In this document: positions 42,710 to 53,672 of the stretch, one piece after another | Layout of the letters: each line of letters begins with the position of its first letter | How positions within the stretch are numbered: the stretch's first letter is position 1 | Assembly (NCBI GenBank): GCA_003554535.1 | Contig: PWGT01000002.1 | Coordinates: 1 to 57,241 of the forward strand | Origin: Syntrophomonadaceae bacterium | Lineage (GTDB): Bacteria > Bacillota_D > Dethiobacteria > DTU022 > PWGO01 | DNA: 57,241 nt | Direction: 5' to 3' | Made by a program: the position numbers and the translations under genes | The notes under the pieces: generated by a model | What the model saw: the letters and a program-made list of their open reading frames with translations, nothing else | What the model was told of the DNA's origin: nothing | The model's database searches: none

Positions 42710-43486
42710 CTATCTGTTACTATTTCCGGAAGCTATTATAGCAGCACCCAGAGCCCCAACAATTTGTGGGTTTTGAGGAATTTTAATGTTAACTCCCAGC
42801 CTTTCTTTAAGACACTCAACCACTCCACCATTGCGAGCAACTCCGCCAGTCATAATTAATTCTTCTTCCATACCAACACGGTTAACCATCCCTACTGTTC
42901 TTTCGGCAATGGAATCATGGATTCCTCTGATAATATCTTCCCTTGGCTCACCGGTAGCTATGAGTGAAACTACTTCTGACTCTGCAAAAACAGTACACAT
43001 ACTGCTAATTGGCACAGAACGAGAAGCCCTGCCACTAAAATCCGCCAACTCTTCCAGTTCAACTTCCAGGGCATGAGCCATTACCTCCAGAAAACGACCG
43101 GTTCCAGCTGCACATTTTTCATTCATTACAAAATCTACTACATTACCTTTAGAATCCAGACTAATAACTTTACTATCCTGACCTCCAATATCAATAACAG
43201 TGCGTGTGCCAGGATAAAGAAAGTAAGCCCCTTTGCCATGGCAGGTGATTTCTGTTACCTTCTTATGAGCTGAGGGAGCACTTACCCTACCATATCCTGT
43301 TGCCACTATATATTCCAATTGATCTACACTGGTGCCGGCTTTGCTGGAAGCCTCCGCTAAAGCTTTCTCGGCAGCAGCTTTACTATTTGCGCCGGTGGCC
43401 GATATCACCTCGGCTAGTACTTGTTCCCCTTCCAAAACTACTACTTCTGTGCTTATAGAACCTATGTCTACTCCTGCTACTGGCAA
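42710..43486 (-). CDS. Acyl-CoA dehydratase activase (BadF/BadG/BcrA/BcrD, HgdC-like)
   Basis: 258 residues. The acetate-kinase-fold ATPase motif GVDIGSISTEVVVLEG begins it, VIDIGGQDSKVISLD follows, and MTGGVARNGGVVECL is the third nucleotide motif. Cys125 (NEKCAAGTGRFLE) and Cys164 (SSMCTVFAESEV) would hold the [4Fe-4S] cluster that bridges the homodimer; their spacing matches HgdC of Acidaminococcus. Such activators use ATP to inject one electron into 2-hydroxyacyl-CoA dehydratases or benzoyl-CoA-reductase-like enzymes. No dehydratase subunit is nearby, so its partner is unknown. It converges with bioY. Confidence 0.93.
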   Translation of the reverse strand: MPVAGVDIGSISTEVVVLEGEQVLAEVISATGANSKAAAEKALAEASSKAGTSVDQLEYIVATGYGRVSAPSAHKKVTEITCHGKGAYFLYPGTRTVIDIGGQDSKVISLDSKGNVVDFVMNEKCAAGTGRFLEVMAHALEVELEELADFSGRASRSVPISSMCTVFAESEVVSLIATGEPREDIIRGIHDSIAERTVGMVNRVGMEEELIMTGGVARNGGVVECLKERLGVNIKIPQNPQIVGALGAAIIASGNSNR

Positions 43487-43560
43487 AATCTCGCCCCCTA
43501 GAATTTAAATTATATTCAAAAATAAACAAACCGGATGCATATTTCCCAATTATTGATGTT

Positions 43561-44148
43561 TTAAGAACTTACCAGACGATCTATAAATTCCGTGACTTCT
43601 TCCAATCCAATTTTATTCTGTGCCGAAAAAGGGTAAATTTTATAGTCACCGGGCAGATCCAATTCCTTTTCCATCTTTTTAACCCTATCTAAATGACGCC
43701 CTTTGGCTATCTTATCAGCCTTAGTAGCAACAGTTATAAAAGGAAAACCCAGGTTTAGCAACCAATCACTCATAAGCCTGTCATCCTCAGTTGGAGAATG
43801 ACGAATATCTACAATGTGAACCATTCCCTTTAGTTGAGGCCGTTCAAACAAGTAAGTTTCTATTAGCTCCCCCCATGAATTGCGCATGGCCTTGGAAACC
43901 CGTGCATATCCATATCCCGGCAAGTCAACCAGGTAAAAAGAATCGTTTACCAAGTAAAAAAAGAGCGCCCTGGTCTTACCGGGCGTAGAGCTTGTTTTGG
44001 CCAGGTTTTTTCTACCCAAATAAGCATTAATCAAAGATGACTTCCCCACATTGGACCTGCCTAAAAAAGCCACTTCAGGGAGATCTTCTCCGGGAAAATC
44101 TTTAGGCTTACTGGCTTTTTGAGCCAAATAACATTTGCGAATTTTCAT
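43561..44148 (-). CDS. engB: Ribosome biogenesis GTPase EngB (YsxC/YihA)
   Basis: 195 residues. GTPase motifs: G1 GRSNVGKSSLINA, G2/G3 TSSTPGKTRALFFYLVND and DLPGYGYA, G4 TKADKI. EngB is needed for 50S subunit assembly. It lies 107 bases downstream of lon on the same strand, the standard lon-engB pairing of Firmicutes. Length and motifs are normal. Confidence 0.96.
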   Translation of the reverse strand: MKIRKCYLAQKASKPKDFPGEDLPEVAFLGRSNVGKSSLINAYLGRKNLAKTSSTPGKTRALFFYLVNDSFYLVDLPGYGYARVSKAMRNSWGELIETYLFERPQLKGMVHIVDIRHSPTEDDRLMSDWLLNLGFPFITVATKADKIAKGRHLDRVKKMEKELDLPGDYKIYPFSAQNKIGLEEVTEFIDRLVSS

Positions 44149-44255
44149 CTTTATATCTGTCTTGAAGACAAGAAGAGAATACCTTGCATCATCTACATAA
44201 TATTTTAAATGTGGCTATTTCTATATGCTTGCAATCGACCAAATTCTGCAAAACC

Positions 44256-46673
44256 TTAATGCCGGTAAGCAGAATCTTCCTGGTTAAGTGAAGTGGATAT
44301 TTCTTCTTCCTGTCCCACCATTTCTCCTTCCATATGGTCTTCCTGTTTTTCTCTATTTAATAAAACCTTGTTAATTACCTCATCCATGTGCTCCACAGTT
44401 ATGCATTCAATCTTTCGACGGACGTGGGAAGGCACCTCACTAAGATCCTTATTATTATCAGCAGGTAAGATCACCTTTTTAATTCCTGCCCGATGCGCCG
44501 CCAGTATCTTTTCTTTAATTCCGCCTACAGGAAGAACCCTGCCGCGGAGAGTTACTTCCCCGGTTAAGGCATAGTCCTTGCTTACCGGGCGACGTGTCAA
44601 GGCAGAAACCATAGCGATAACCATTGCCACACCTGCCGAAGGCCCATCCTTGGGAATGGCCCCCTCGGGTATATGCACGTGCATATCGAACTTTTCATAG
44701 AAATCCTCATCAATTTTTAAAGACTCTGTTCGGGAACGAATAAAACTAAGGGCTGCTTGAGCAGATTCCTGCATCACATCACCCAGTTTGCCAGTCAAAT
44801 TTAGCTTACCCTTACCTTTCATAAGAGTAGCTTCTACGGAAAGAATATCTCCTCCAGCTTCAGTCCAGGCCAGCCCTGTAGCCACTCCCAACTGGTGTTC
44901 TTTTTCCGCTACTCCAAATCTATACTTGGGTACACCCAAAAACTTTTGTAAATTTTGTTTGGTGACCCTTTGATAATAAGACTCATCCTTAACCACTTCG
45001 CGGGCAACTTTACGGCATACAGCGGAAAGGTTCCTTTCCAGGTTCCTTACCCCTGCTTCCCTGGTATATTCCCTAATAATATTGCGCAAAGCACCTTCTG
45101 AAATGCTTATATTATCTTCCGTAAGGCCATTCTCCTTCAGTTGTTTTGGAATCAGATGACGGCGGGCGATTTCTACCTTCTCCTCCTCCGTATAGCCCGG
45201 AATATTAATAATTTCGAGACGATCAAGCAATGTCTGCGGAATGTTAAATTTAAGATTTGCCGTGGTAAAAAACAACACCCTGGAAAGATCGTAAGGTATT
45301 TCAATAAAGTGATCGCTGTAAATAGTATTTTGCTCTGGATCCAGAACTTCCAGCAAAGCAGATGAAGGATCTCCTCTAAAGTCCACAGACATCTTGTCGA
45401 TCTCATCCAGCAAAAACACGGGATTTTTAGATTCTGCCTTTCGCATACCCTGAATAATACGACCTGGTAGTGCTCCTACGTAAGTGCGACGATGTCCTCG
45501 TATTTCGGCCTCATCTCTCACACCACCCAAAGATATCCGGGCAAAGTTACGGTTCATAGCTCTGGCTACCGATCTGGCCAAAGAAGTTTTCCCTACACCA
45601 GGCGGGCCTACCAGGCAGAGGATGGGGCCTTTTGCCTCTGTAGAAAGCCTTCTAACCGCTAAAAATTCTATGATTCTTTCCTTAACTTCTTCTAAACCGT
45701 AATGATCTTCATCCAAAACTTCCTGCACCACGTCCAGGTCCAGTTGGTCCTCAGTCATGTGTGACCATGGCAACTCCACCAGCCAGTCCAGATAGTTCCT
45801 AATTACCACCGATTCAGCAGCTGCCATAGGCATTTTTTCCAGGCGATCCAATTCTTTAAGAGCCTTTTCTTCTACTTCTTCAGGAAGCTCAGCCTCAGAA
45901 ACCTTCTTGCGATATTCATCAGCTTCAGCCATCCTTTCGTCTTTTTCACCAAGTTCCTGCTGAATAGCTTTCATTTGCTCTCGCAGGTAATACTCTTTTT
46001 GAGTTTTTTCCATCTGCTTCCGGACTCGTGAACTAATTTTCTTCTCAATTTCTAATATTTCTAGCTCCCGGTTTAATATTTCTGCCAACCTTTCCATCCG
46101 CTTACGTAGATTAACCGTTTCCAAAATTTCTTGTTTCTGCTCCACGTTAATTGGCAGATGGGAAGTAATTATGTCTGCCACTTCTCCCGGGTCTTCAATA
46201 CCCGAAACATTTTCCACAGCTTCCGGGGAAATCTTTTTACTTCCCTGCACATATTCATCAAACCGTTCTTGCAGAGTACGCATTAAAGCTTCCAGTTCCG
46301 GGCTCTCACCACTCTCCTCCTCTTCTTCTCTTATGGGCTCTATCTCAACTTCAAAGTAAGGATCTTCATAAATTAACTTATTTAACTTGGCCCTTTGGAC
46401 TCCTTCGACCAGAACCCGAAAATTTCCACCCGGCAACTTGATCATTTGTTTAACCTTGGATATAGTGCCAACTTTGTACAAATCGCCCACTTCAGGTTCA
46501 TCAGTTTGAGCATCTCTTTGAGAAACTAAAAAAATGTTACTGTCGCCCACCATGGCCTTTTCCAAAGCTTTTATGGATTTTTCACGCCCCACATCAAGAT
46601 GAATCACCATATGGGGAAAAACTATTACTCCCCTCAAGGGCATTAGTTGCATTTTCTTCTTTTTATTAAACAT
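44256..46673 (-). CDS. lon: ATP-dependent protease LonA
   Basis: 805 residues. N-terminal substrate domain ([21 protein letters not shown]), long coiled coil (about 180-300), AAA module with [20 protein letters not shown] and FLLDEIDKM, and protease domain with the catalytic Ser in [11 protein letters not shown] and Lys in [13 protein letters not shown]. It degrades misfolded and regulatory proteins in the cytoplasm. AGGAGG lies just before the ATG. It is downstream of lonB, which has its own terminator. Confidence 0.97.
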   Translation of the reverse strand: MFNKKKKMQLMPLRGVIVFPHMVIHLDVGREKSIKALEKAMVGDSNIFLVSQRDAQTDEPEVGDLYKVGTISKVKQMIKLPGGNFRVLVEGVQRAKLNKLIYEDPYFEVEIEPIREEEEESGESPELEALMRTLQERFDEYVQGSKKISPEAVENVSGIEDPGEVADIITSHLPINVEQKQEILETVNLRKRMERLAEILNRELEILEIEKKISSRVRKQMEKTQKEYYLREQMKAIQQELGEKDERMAEADEYRKKVSEAELPEEVEEKALKELDRLEKMPMAAAESVVIRNYLDWLVELPWSHMTEDQLDLDVVQEVLDEDHYGLEEVKERIIEFLAVRRLSTEAKGPILCLVGPPGVGKTSLARSVARAMNRNFARISLGGVRDEAEIRGHRRTYVGALPGRIIQGMRKAESKNPVFLLDEIDKMSVDFRGDPSSALLEVLDPEQNTIYSDHFIEIPYDLSRVLFFTTANLKFNIPQTLLDRLEIINIPGYTEEEKVEIARRHLIPKQLKENGLTEDNISISEGALRNIIREYTREAGVRNLERNLSAVCRKVAREVVKDESYYQRVTKQNLQKFLGVPKYRFGVAEKEHQLGVATGLAWTEAGGDILSVEATLMKGKGKLNLTGKLGDVMQESAQAALSFIRSRTESLKIDEDFYEKFDMHVHIPEGAIPKDGPSAGVAMVIAMVSALTRRPVSKDYALTGEVTLRGRVLPVGGIKEKILAAHRAGIKKVILPADNNKDLSEVPSHVRRKIECITVEHMDEVINKVLLNREKQEDHMEGEMVGQEEEISTSLNQEDSAYRH

Positions 46674-46771
46674 TAGTTCTGTTCAACCTCCTGTGATGAA
46701 AATGAATTTAACTTTTTCTAGAGTTAAATTTCATGGTTAATATTATTACCGACAAGATAAATCTGTGAAAC

Positions 46772-46798
46772 AAAAAGATTCCTGATAAAACAGGAATC
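46772..46798 (-). terminator. Terminator of lonB
   Basis: Read on the minus strand: stem GATTCCTG / CAGGAATC (46777-46798), six-base loop, then five Ts (46772-46776). It lies just past the lonB stop. Confidence 0.8.
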
Positions 46799-46841
46799 CT
46801 TTTAATCTATTTTGCAAATTCCTATACCATTTTAACCTTAA

Positions 46842-48551
46842 TTAACCACCATGTAAAGTAAAGTATGATGTGGCTGAAGGTTTATATTTACTATTAACTA
46901 CCTCTGAGGTCGTCTCGGATTCATTTTCATTATAATTCAATGCCAGTTGCAAAGCTTCTTGTAAATATGTGATGGGGACAACTTCCAGGTTAGGATGCTT
47001 AGCATAACCTTTTTGCCAATTTTTATCTGGAATTAAAACTTTTTTCACTCCTGCTTCCTTGGCAGCATCTAATTTAGGAGTAATCCCACCAACCGGGCGA
47101 ACGGTTCCCCTTACTGAAACTTCTCCGGTCATGGCCAACAATGAATCAACTGGCTTTTGCTTCCATGCAGAATATATTGCCACCGCCATTCCCACTCCTG
47201 CTGAAGGTCCATCCAGGGGGATACCGCCGGGGAAGTTGAGGTGAATATGGTAATCTTGCAAATTTAAGCCAAACAAGCAATTCAATACCGTAATTACATT
47301 TTCTGCTGCACCTTTTGCACTACTCTTGCGGCGAACAGTTCTTCCACCACCAACCTTTCCAAGTTCTTCTTCCTCTATGATTCCATTAATGTTAACTCCA
47401 CCGCTGCCCGGAGAAGCTGAAAACATTGAAGCCTCTATTTCAATAAGGGTCCCCATATTGGGTCCATAAACAGCCAGGCCATTGACATATCCTACCTGGG
47501 GATCCTTATCTACCTTTCGCTCAGGGCGGGGTGATAATTGGCTACTGTTAACCACCCATTCTACATCTTCTACTTCAACACTATGGCGACTTTCTCCCTG
47601 GGCAATTCCCGCAGCCATCTGCACAATATTTACAGCTTCCCTGCCATTAGAAGCGAAATTTGTTACTACATCTAAAGGTTCATCTTCAATATGGTAACTT
47701 ACTCTTTGAGCTGCATTTTTAGCAATTACTTTTACTTCAGATGGCTGCAAACCTCTAAAGAATATCTCCAGGCAGCGAGAACGAACTGCCGGAGGAAGGT
47801 CTTCAGGCATCCTGGTGGTGGCCCCAATAAGGCGAAAATCTGCAGGCAAACCATTTTGAAAGATTTCATGAATATGGCGTGGAATGCTTTGGTCCTCACT
47901 ATTATAGTATGAACTCTCCAGAAATACTTTTCGGTCTTCTAAAACCTTTAACAATTTATTTATTTGAATGGGATGCAATTCTCCTATCTCATCAATAAAA
48001 AGAATACCCCCATGTGCCTTGGTTACTGCCCCTGGCTTGGGTTGTGGAATGCCAGCCATGCCCATGGCCCCTGCCCCTTGATAAATCGGATCATGAACTG
48101 TGCCAATAAGAGGATCGGCAATACCTCGTTCATCAAACCTGGCGGTAGTAGCGTCCAACTCTACAAATCTGGCACTCTCTTTAAAAGGACTAGTTGAGTT
48201 TTTCTTAGCCTCTTCAAGCACCAGCCTGGCTGCAGCAGTTTTGCCCACACCAGGCGGTCCGTAAAGAATGACATGCTGCGGGTTGGATCCGCAAAGCGCT
48301 GCCCTCAATCCCTTAAGACCATTTTCCTGCCCAATAATTTCTGTAAAAGTGCTGGGGCGTGATTTTTCCGAAAGGGGTTCCGTCAAAGAAATACGACGCA
48401 TTCTTTCCAACTGCTCCATTTCCTTACGAGATTCTTTATCAACTGCAACCTTACTTGTTTGTTGGTTTTTCAACAAATTAAAGAAATACAGCCCGATAAC
48501 TACAGCAAAAAAAACCTGGATCATGGTCAATATTCCTGCAAAATTTTCCAA
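46842..48551 (-). CDS. lonB: LonB, membrane-anchored sporulation-type Lon protease
   Basis: 569 residues. One N-terminal membrane helix (about 8-27) replaces the long substrate domain of LonA. The AAA domain has [21 protein letters not shown] and GGILFIDEIGELHPIQINKLLKVLEDRK; the protease domain ends with LDGPSAGVGMAVAIYSA (catalytic Ser) and AAKEAGVKKVLIPDKNWQKG. In Bacillus LonB is made in the forespore under sigma-F, so this supports a spore-forming or ex-spore-forming Clostridia host. It sits between clpX and lon, as in Bacillus. Confidence 0.95.
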   Translation of the reverse strand: MENFAGILTMIQVFFAVVIGLYFFNLLKNQQTSKVAVDKESRKEMEQLERMRRISLTEPLSEKSRPSTFTEIIGQENGLKGLRAALCGSNPQHVILYGPPGVGKTAAARLVLEEAKKNSTSPFKESARFVELDATTARFDERGIADPLIGTVHDPIYQGAGAMGMAGIPQPKPGAVTKAHGGILFIDEIGELHPIQINKLLKVLEDRKVFLESSYYNSEDQSIPRHIHEIFQNGLPADFRLIGATTRMPEDLPPAVRSRCLEIFFRGLQPSEVKVIAKNAAQRVSYHIEDEPLDVVTNFASNGREAVNIVQMAAGIAQGESRHSVEVEDVEWVVNSSQLSPRPERKVDKDPQVGYVNGLAVYGPNMGTLIEIEASMFSASPGSGGVNINGIIEEEELGKVGGGRTVRRKSSAKGAAENVITVLNCLFGLNLQDYHIHLNFPGGIPLDGPSAGVGMAVAIYSAWKQKPVDSLLAMTGEVSVRGTVRPVGGITPKLDAAKEAGVKKVLIPDKNWQKGYAKHPNLEVVPITYLQEALQLALNYNENESETTSEVVNSKYKPSATSYFTLHGG

Positions 48552-48699
48552 ATAACACCCTCCTAACCAGGCATGCCTGTTAGATTTAATTATTGTTTAA
48601 TCTTTTCATCAAAAATACTTCCTATTCATATTATCTCCCAGAATTATTAGTAGTATCCTTAAACATAACTTTAGAAAGGTTTTCTTAAGCAATTTCCTT

Positions 48700-48743
48700 C
48701 AAAAAAAAAGAGCACGGAATATGGCTTTATATTCCTTGCTCTT
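48700..48743 (-). terminator. Terminator of clpX
   Basis: Minus strand: 15-bp stem with one mismatch (48708-48722 and 48729-48743; arms run AAGAGCA...ATAT), six-base loop, then a run of Ts (from 48708 down). It separates clpX from lonB. Confidence 0.92.
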
Positions 48744-48817
48744 TATGTTTAACAAGTTATTAACTTTTTCATGCGGAAACCAAAAGGTTTTCCCGGATCA
48801 TGCTTCTATGCGGACTC

Positions 48818-50080
48818 TTATGCCGACTCTTCTTTTTTCTTCCGCTTTTTCTCCGAAGTCACCAAAATGGGCTTTTCCTTTTTGGAAATTACCTCAGGAG
48901 TGATCATGCACTTCTGGATATTTTCCTTGGAAGGAAGATCATACATCACATCGATGAGGTTTTCTTCCAGGATTGCACGCAAACCACGTGCCCCAGTATC
49001 CCTTTTAATTGCTTCATCAGCAATACCCATCAAAGAGTTATCCGAAAATTCCAGGGTTACCCCGTCAAGCTCGAACAATTTTTGATATTGTTTGACCAGG
49101 GCATTGCGAGGTTCAGTAAGTATCCTCACCAGTGATTCTCTGTTCAAGGGATCGAGGGTTGCCACCACAGGAACCCTCCCTACGAATTCAGGAATAAGCC
49201 CATACTTGAGCAAGTCCTGGGGCAGAACATGTTTGAGGATCTCCCCAACACCTTCTTCCGATTTCTTCTTAATATCGGAACCAAATCCTATTCCCTTCTT
49301 ACCAATGCGTGACTCCACAATTTTGTCCAGGCCATCAAAAGCACCACCACATATAAACAGGATGTCGTTAGTGTTTATTTGCATAAATTCCTGGTGAGGA
49401 TGCTTACGTCCCCCCTGGGGCGGCACACTGGCCACAGTCCCTTCCAGTATTTTTAGTAATGCCTGCTGTACACCTTCACCGGAAACATCCCTGGTAATAG
49501 AAGGGTTGTCAGTTTTGCGGGCAATTTTATCTATCTCATCAATATAAACTATACCTTTCTCGGCTTTTTCCAGATCGTAATCAGCAGCCTGAATCAACTT
49601 TAAAAGGATATTTTCAACATCTTCACCTACATAACCCGCTTCTGTAAGTGATGTTGCGTCAGCAATTGCAAACGGCACATTTAAAATCCGGGCCAGGGTT
49701 TGAGCCAGAAGTGTTTTCCCCACACCTGTGGGACCAATCAATATGATGTTACTTTTAGTAAGTTCAACATCTTCCAGCTGATTACCGGCATTTATCCTTT
49801 TGTAATGATTATAAACCGCTACTGATAATGCTTTTTTAGCATTTTCCTGAGCAATAACATACTGATCCAAAATTTCGTTTATCTCCGAAGGCTTGGGCAA
49901 ATCTACAAAATCATATTCACTGTCCTCTCTAATTTCTTCCTCAATGATCTCGTTACATAGCTCAATACACTCATCGCAGATGTAGACACCGGGACCAGCA
50001 ACCAGTTTGCGTACCTGTTCCTGGGTTTTTCCACAGAATGAACATTTAAGTTGTCCCTTGTCATCACTAAATTTAAACAT
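48818..50080 (-). CDS. clpX: ClpX, ATPase subunit of ClpXP
   Basis: 420 residues from the ATG at 50080 ([13 protein letters not shown]), eight bases after GGGGTGAG; a TTG at 50086 would add two residues. Zinc-binding cysteines are in CSFCGKTQ and [11 protein letters not shown] motifs: [16 protein letters not shown] and [13 protein letters not shown]; the ClpP-contacting IGF loop reads KKGIGFGSD. It unfolds tagged proteins and feeds them to ClpP, encoded 102 bases upstream. Confidence 0.97.
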   Translation of the reverse strand: MFKFSDDKGQLKCSFCGKTQEQVRKLVAGPGVYICDECIELCNEIIEEEIREDSEYDFVDLPKPSEINEILDQYVIAQENAKKALSVAVYNHYKRINAGNQLEDVELTKSNIILIGPTGVGKTLLAQTLARILNVPFAIADATSLTEAGYVGEDVENILLKLIQAADYDLEKAEKGIVYIDEIDKIARKTDNPSITRDVSGEGVQQALLKILEGTVASVPPQGGRKHPHQEFMQINTNDILFICGGAFDGLDKIVESRIGKKGIGFGSDIKKKSEEGVGEILKHVLPQDLLKYGLIPEFVGRVPVVATLDPLNRESLVRILTEPRNALVKQYQKLFELDGVTLEFSDNSLMGIADEAIKRDTGARGLRAILEENLIDVMYDLPSKENIQKCMITPEVISKKEKPILVTSEKKRKKKEESA

Positions 50081-50182
50081 AAGCAATTCTCACCCCAATT
50101 TTAGTGTAAATACATTTTTGTGGGATAAAAAACGGGATTAATCCTTCTTAAAAAGCAGCATCTTTGTTTAACTAACATAAGT

Positions 50183-50776
50183 TTACCTATTTGTAGTATT
50201 TGTTGTTACTATTTCATCAATTATACCATAATTTTTAGCATCATCTACAGACATAAAGAAATCCCGGTCTGTATCCTTGGCAATCTGTTCCATAGGCTGC
50301 CCAGTATGCTCAGACAAGATGTTATTGATAATTTCTTTCAACCCCATTATTTCTTTGGCGTGAATTTCAACATCTGCAGCTTGCCCGCGGGCGCCTCCCA
50401 TGGGCTGATGAACCATTATTCTCGAATGAGGAAGGGCAAAACGCTTGCCCTTAGTTCCTGCCGAGAGCAATACTGCTCCCATACTTGCCGCCATTCCTAT
50501 GCATATAGTAGATACATCCGGCTTGATATATTGGATGGTATCATAAATTGCCAGTCCAGAATAAATTGCTCCACCAGGAGAATTTATATAAAGATTAATA
50601 TCCTTGTCAGGGTCTTCAGACTCCAAAAACAACATCTGGGCTATAACCAAGTTAGCTACATTGTCATCTATTCCAGAACCTATAAATACAATGCGATCCT
50701 TAAGCAACCTGGAAAATATATCATATGCCCTTTCTCCTCTATTTGTCTGCTCCACAACCATAGGGACTAAATTCAA
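50183..50776 (-). CDS. clpP: ClpP, proteolytic subunit of ClpXP
   Basis: 197 residues from a TTG at 50776, with AAAGGAG nine bases upstream. From this start the N-terminus is [20 protein letters not shown], as in the family, and the triad falls at Ser98 (GMAASMGA), His123 (MVHQP) and Asp172, the Bacillus numbering. A longer reading from 50878 would add 34 residues lacking homology, so I reject it. ClpP forms a 14-subunit chamber that degrades proteins delivered by ClpX. It follows tig. Confidence 0.97.
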   Translation of the reverse strand: MNLVPMVVEQTNRGERAYDIFSRLLKDRIVFIGSGIDDNVANLVIAQMLFLESEDPDKDINLYINSPGGAIYSGLAIYDTIQYIKPDVSTICIGMAASMGAVLLSAGTKGKRFALPHSRIMVHQPMGGARGQAADVEIHAKEIMGLKEIINNILSEHTGQPMEQIAKDTDRDFFMSVDDAKNYGIIDEIVTTNTTNR

Positions 50777-50907
50777 ACCTAACAACTCCTTTCTTTTCCT
50801 TTCTTTAGTCATAACTATCGTGTATCGTGAACTATTGTGTAAAAGAGATTTCCATACAAACTTAATTATTCCTGCCATTCAGATGTAAATATTCTGTAAC
50901 ATCCATG

Positions 50908-52239
50908 TTAAGCACTTTTTTCATCATCATCTTCTTCTTTGGGTTTAATCTCCACTTCCGCATTTTCCACCAGCAGATCTATAACTTTACGCATTCTAAT
51001 CTCTTCTCTCATCATTTCCAATCTGCCCTGTTTTTCAAAAACTTCCCTGATTCTCTCCGGTGAATCATCATACTGCTCCGCCATCTCTTGTAACCTTTCA
51101 TTAAGTTCATCCTCCGTTACATCAATGTCCTCTTCCTTGATTATTTCATCAAGCACCAGGTTGGCCTTCACTCTCTTCTCAGCTTCCTCACGGTGTTCTT
51201 CACGCATATCATCTTCACTCTTGCCCGTTAACTCCAAAAAAGTTCCCAGGTTAAGGCCCTGATATTGTAAATATTGCTCCATATCTTGCAATATGTTGTC
51301 TAGCTGCCTCTCAATGAGAGTTTCAGGAATTTCCCCTTCGGCATTTTCGCTAACCTTTTCAATGACTGCCGTTTCCAATTGGGTCTTATACTGCTGCTCT
51401 GCATTGTCCTTCAGCTTTTGAAAAGCGTCTGCCTTAAATTCCTCAAAAGTGTCAAAATCACTTATTTCCCGGGCAAAATCATCATTTAACTCCGGCAATT
51501 CTTTTTGTTTTATCTGCTTTAAAGTTACTTCAAACACTGCTTCTTCCCCGGCAAGGTCCTCACTACGATAATCTTCAGGGAAAGTAACCTTAACTTCCTT
51601 TTCCTCGCCAACTTTCATCCCAATCAACTGTTCCTCAAAGCCAGAAATAAAAGTATTAGTGCCAATTTCCAGGGAATAATCCTGAGCATCTCCGCCTTCA
51701 AAAGGTTCTCCATTAACATAGCCAGTAAAGTCGATCATTACCATGTCGCCATCAGAAGCTTCAGTTTCCTTGTCTTCCACCTCAATCAAGCGAGCATGCT
51801 GCTGGCGCAAACCTTCAATGTGATTTTCCAATTTTTCCTCATCAACTTCTTCTTTTTCCACTTCCACTTTAACGCCTTTATATTCACCGAGTTTTACTTC
51901 CGGTTTAACTTCCACCTCTGCCGTAAAAACAAGAGGCTGTCCCTTTTCAATCTGCTGCACATCAATTTCCGGCTGGTTTATGGGCTCGATCCCTTCCTCA
52001 TCAATAGCCCTGCTATAAGCCTGGGGAAGCAAGTAATCTACAGCATCCTGATAGAGTATTTCCGGACCATACTTGGCCTCCAAAACCTTGCGGGGAACTT
52101 TTCCCTTGCGGAAGCCAGGTAAATTCACATCTTTAACTACCTTTTTATAAGCCTGTTGTAAAGCGTCTTCCACTTCCTCCTCCGGAACCTCTACCTCTAG
52201 TTTCACTTTATTGGTGTCTATTTTTTCCCACTTAACCAC
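50908..52239 (-). CDS. tig: Trigger factor, ribosome-associated chaperone
   Basis: 443 residues from a GTG start with GGAGGGC upstream. The ribosome-binding loop is PGFRKGKVPRKVLEAKYG, the FKBP-type domain has DGDMVMIDFTGYVNGEPFEGGDAQDYSLEIG, and the C-terminal helical arms end in a very acidic tail (KPKEEDDDEKSA). It folds nascent chains at the exit tunnel. The tig-clpP-clpX order is conserved in many bacteria. Confidence 0.97.
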   Translation of the reverse strand: MVKWEKIDTNKVKLEVEVPEEEVEDALQQAYKKVVKDVNLPGFRKGKVPRKVLEAKYGPEILYQDAVDYLLPQAYSRAIDEEGIEPINQPEIDVQQIEKGQPLVFTAEVEVKPEVKLGEYKGVKVEVEKEEVDEEKLENHIEGLRQQHARLIEVEDKETEASDGDMVMIDFTGYVNGEPFEGGDAQDYSLEIGTNTFISGFEEQLIGMKVGEEKEVKVTFPEDYRSEDLAGEEAVFEVTLKQIKQKELPELNDDFAREISDFDTFEEFKADAFQKLKDNAEQQYKTQLETAVIEKVSENAEGEIPETLIERQLDNILQDMEQYLQYQGLNLGTFLELTGKSEDDMREEHREEAEKRVKANLVLDEIIKEEDIDVTEDELNERLQEMAEQYDDSPERIREVFEKQGRLEMMREEIRMRKVIDLLVENAEVEIKPKEEDDDEKSA

Positions 52240-52307
52240 TTAATATGCCCTCCTTCGTTAGCTGATACATCTAAAACGATTTGAATTTGTATTTTCAACA
52301 ACTTCTA

Positions 52308-52338
52308 ATAATAAAAATTTCGCCCCTGCGTGCAGGCG
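52308..52338 (-). terminator. Possible terminator of larC
   Basis: Minus strand: CCTG-CGTG-CAGG hairpin with flanking G/C bases (52321-52338), then AAATTTTTATT. The stem is short and the T-run is interrupted, so the call is tentative. The rest of the gap 52240-52436 shows nothing clear. Confidence 0.4.
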
Positions 52339-52436
52339 ATGAATTCCCCAGTAATTTAGCACAAATATTTTATCACAAGTATGAAAAATAAACAACCTCC
52401 AAAAATGAATCCTCCAAAAGTAAATCCAAAGAACGG

Positions 52437-53672
52437 TCACTCTGATTCACTTTTTTTACGGTATAGCTGCTCCACCTCCCGGTAAACTTCTTTGAGAGGG
52501 ATTCCTTCCCGATAAGCTATGGCCAGGCAATCTTCGTATTCAGGCGAGTAATGCCCAATATCTTTTTGATTGCCATCTTCGCTACCTACCACTTTTACCC
52601 GCACACTACCCCAGCGTGTAGATACCTCTTCCACTCGCCTCGGCAATACTATTTTTTGCCCCTCTACTATACGACATCCAAAAGTAGAAGTTTCTTGGAA
52701 CAGTAAATCCATTAAATCATCTTTATTCTCAGCCGAGGACAAAACAGTTATTTTTATGGCCGGGCGATTTTTTTTCATGTATATAGGGGTAAAGTAAACA
52801 TCCATGGCCCCTTTTTGCAGCAGTTTATCCATCAAATAACCACTGATTTCTGGGTTCAAATCATCGATGTTGGCTTCTATGATTTCCACACTTTCCTGCT
52901 GCCCCGGTCCGGTATTTTGATTTAAAGCATCCGAGCCCACAAAAACACGCAGGAAGTTAGGAATGCCGTATTCTTTAGAACCACTTCCATATCCTACTGC
53001 CTCCAGGTTAAACGATGGCATCTGGCCATACCTCCCAGCCAGGGAAGTAACCAGAGCCGCCCCTGTGGGAGTAACCAATTCTCCCTGTATATCAACTCCA
53101 TAAACAGGTGTTCCTGCTCCTGCCAGCAAGGCAGCCGTAGCTGGTGCAGGCAGAGGGATTTTACCATGCTCGATATCAATAAACCCTCTGCCAACAGGCA
53201 GTGGAGAGCAAACTACTTCCTCAACTCCCAGTAAATGAATAGATAAAATACTACTGGTAATATCAATTAGGGAATCAAGGGCCCCGATTTCGTGAAAATG
53301 CACCTTCTCAAGTGGCACATCATGCACCCTGGATTCAACTTGGGCTAACTTAGTAAACATTGCCAATGACTTTTCTTTTACTTCCTCTGGAAGTTTACTT
53401 TTAGATAATATCTTTTCAATATCATTCAAATTACGAAAAGTAGAATTCTCTTCAACAACAACCTTGAAACGGGTCCCCGCTATTGCTTGTCGCTGAACAG
53501 TTTCCGTTTCTAATCGATAACCGCCAACTTCTAGCGTAGATAAATAATCCTCAAGTTGGTATAGCTTGAGCAGCCCGGTATCCAACAACGCCCCTATAAA
53601 CATGTCGCCGCTTATACCACTAAAACAATCTAAATAGAGAGTTCGCGGGGCATAGCTTGCATCATTTTTCAC
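52437..53672 (-). CDS. larC: LarC, nickel-insertion protein of the nickel-pincer nucleotide pathway
   Basis: 411 residues. LYLDCFSGISGDMFIGALLDTGL is the LarC signature; EKVHFHEIGALDSLIDITSS, GELVTPTGAALV and the C-terminal ANIDDLNPEISGYLMDKLLQKGAMDVYFTPI are also typical. LarC uses CTP to insert Ni into the pincer cofactor of LarA-type racemases. In some species the gene is split and joined by a frameshift; here it is one open frame. It overlaps cutA by 11 bases and forms an operon with cutA and larB. LarE, the sulfur-inserting enzyme, is not in the window. Confidence 0.95.
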   Translation of the reverse strand: MKNDASYAPRTLYLDCFSGISGDMFIGALLDTGLLKLYQLEDYLSTLEVGGYRLETETVQRQAIAGTRFKVVVEENSTFRNLNDIEKILSKSKLPEEVKEKSLAMFTKLAQVESRVHDVPLEKVHFHEIGALDSLIDITSSILSIHLLGVEEVVCSPLPVGRGFIDIEHGKIPLPAPATAALLAGAGTPVYGVDIQGELVTPTGAALVTSLAGRYGQMPSFNLEAVGYGSGSKEYGIPNFLRVFVGSDALNQNTGPGQQESVEIIEANIDDLNPEISGYLMDKLLQKGAMDVYFTPIYMKKNRPAIKITVLSSAENKDDLMDLLFQETSTFGCRIVEGQKIVLPRRVEEVSTRWGSVRVKVVGSEDGNQKDIGHYSPEYEDCLAIAYREGIPLKEVYREVEQLYRKKSESE

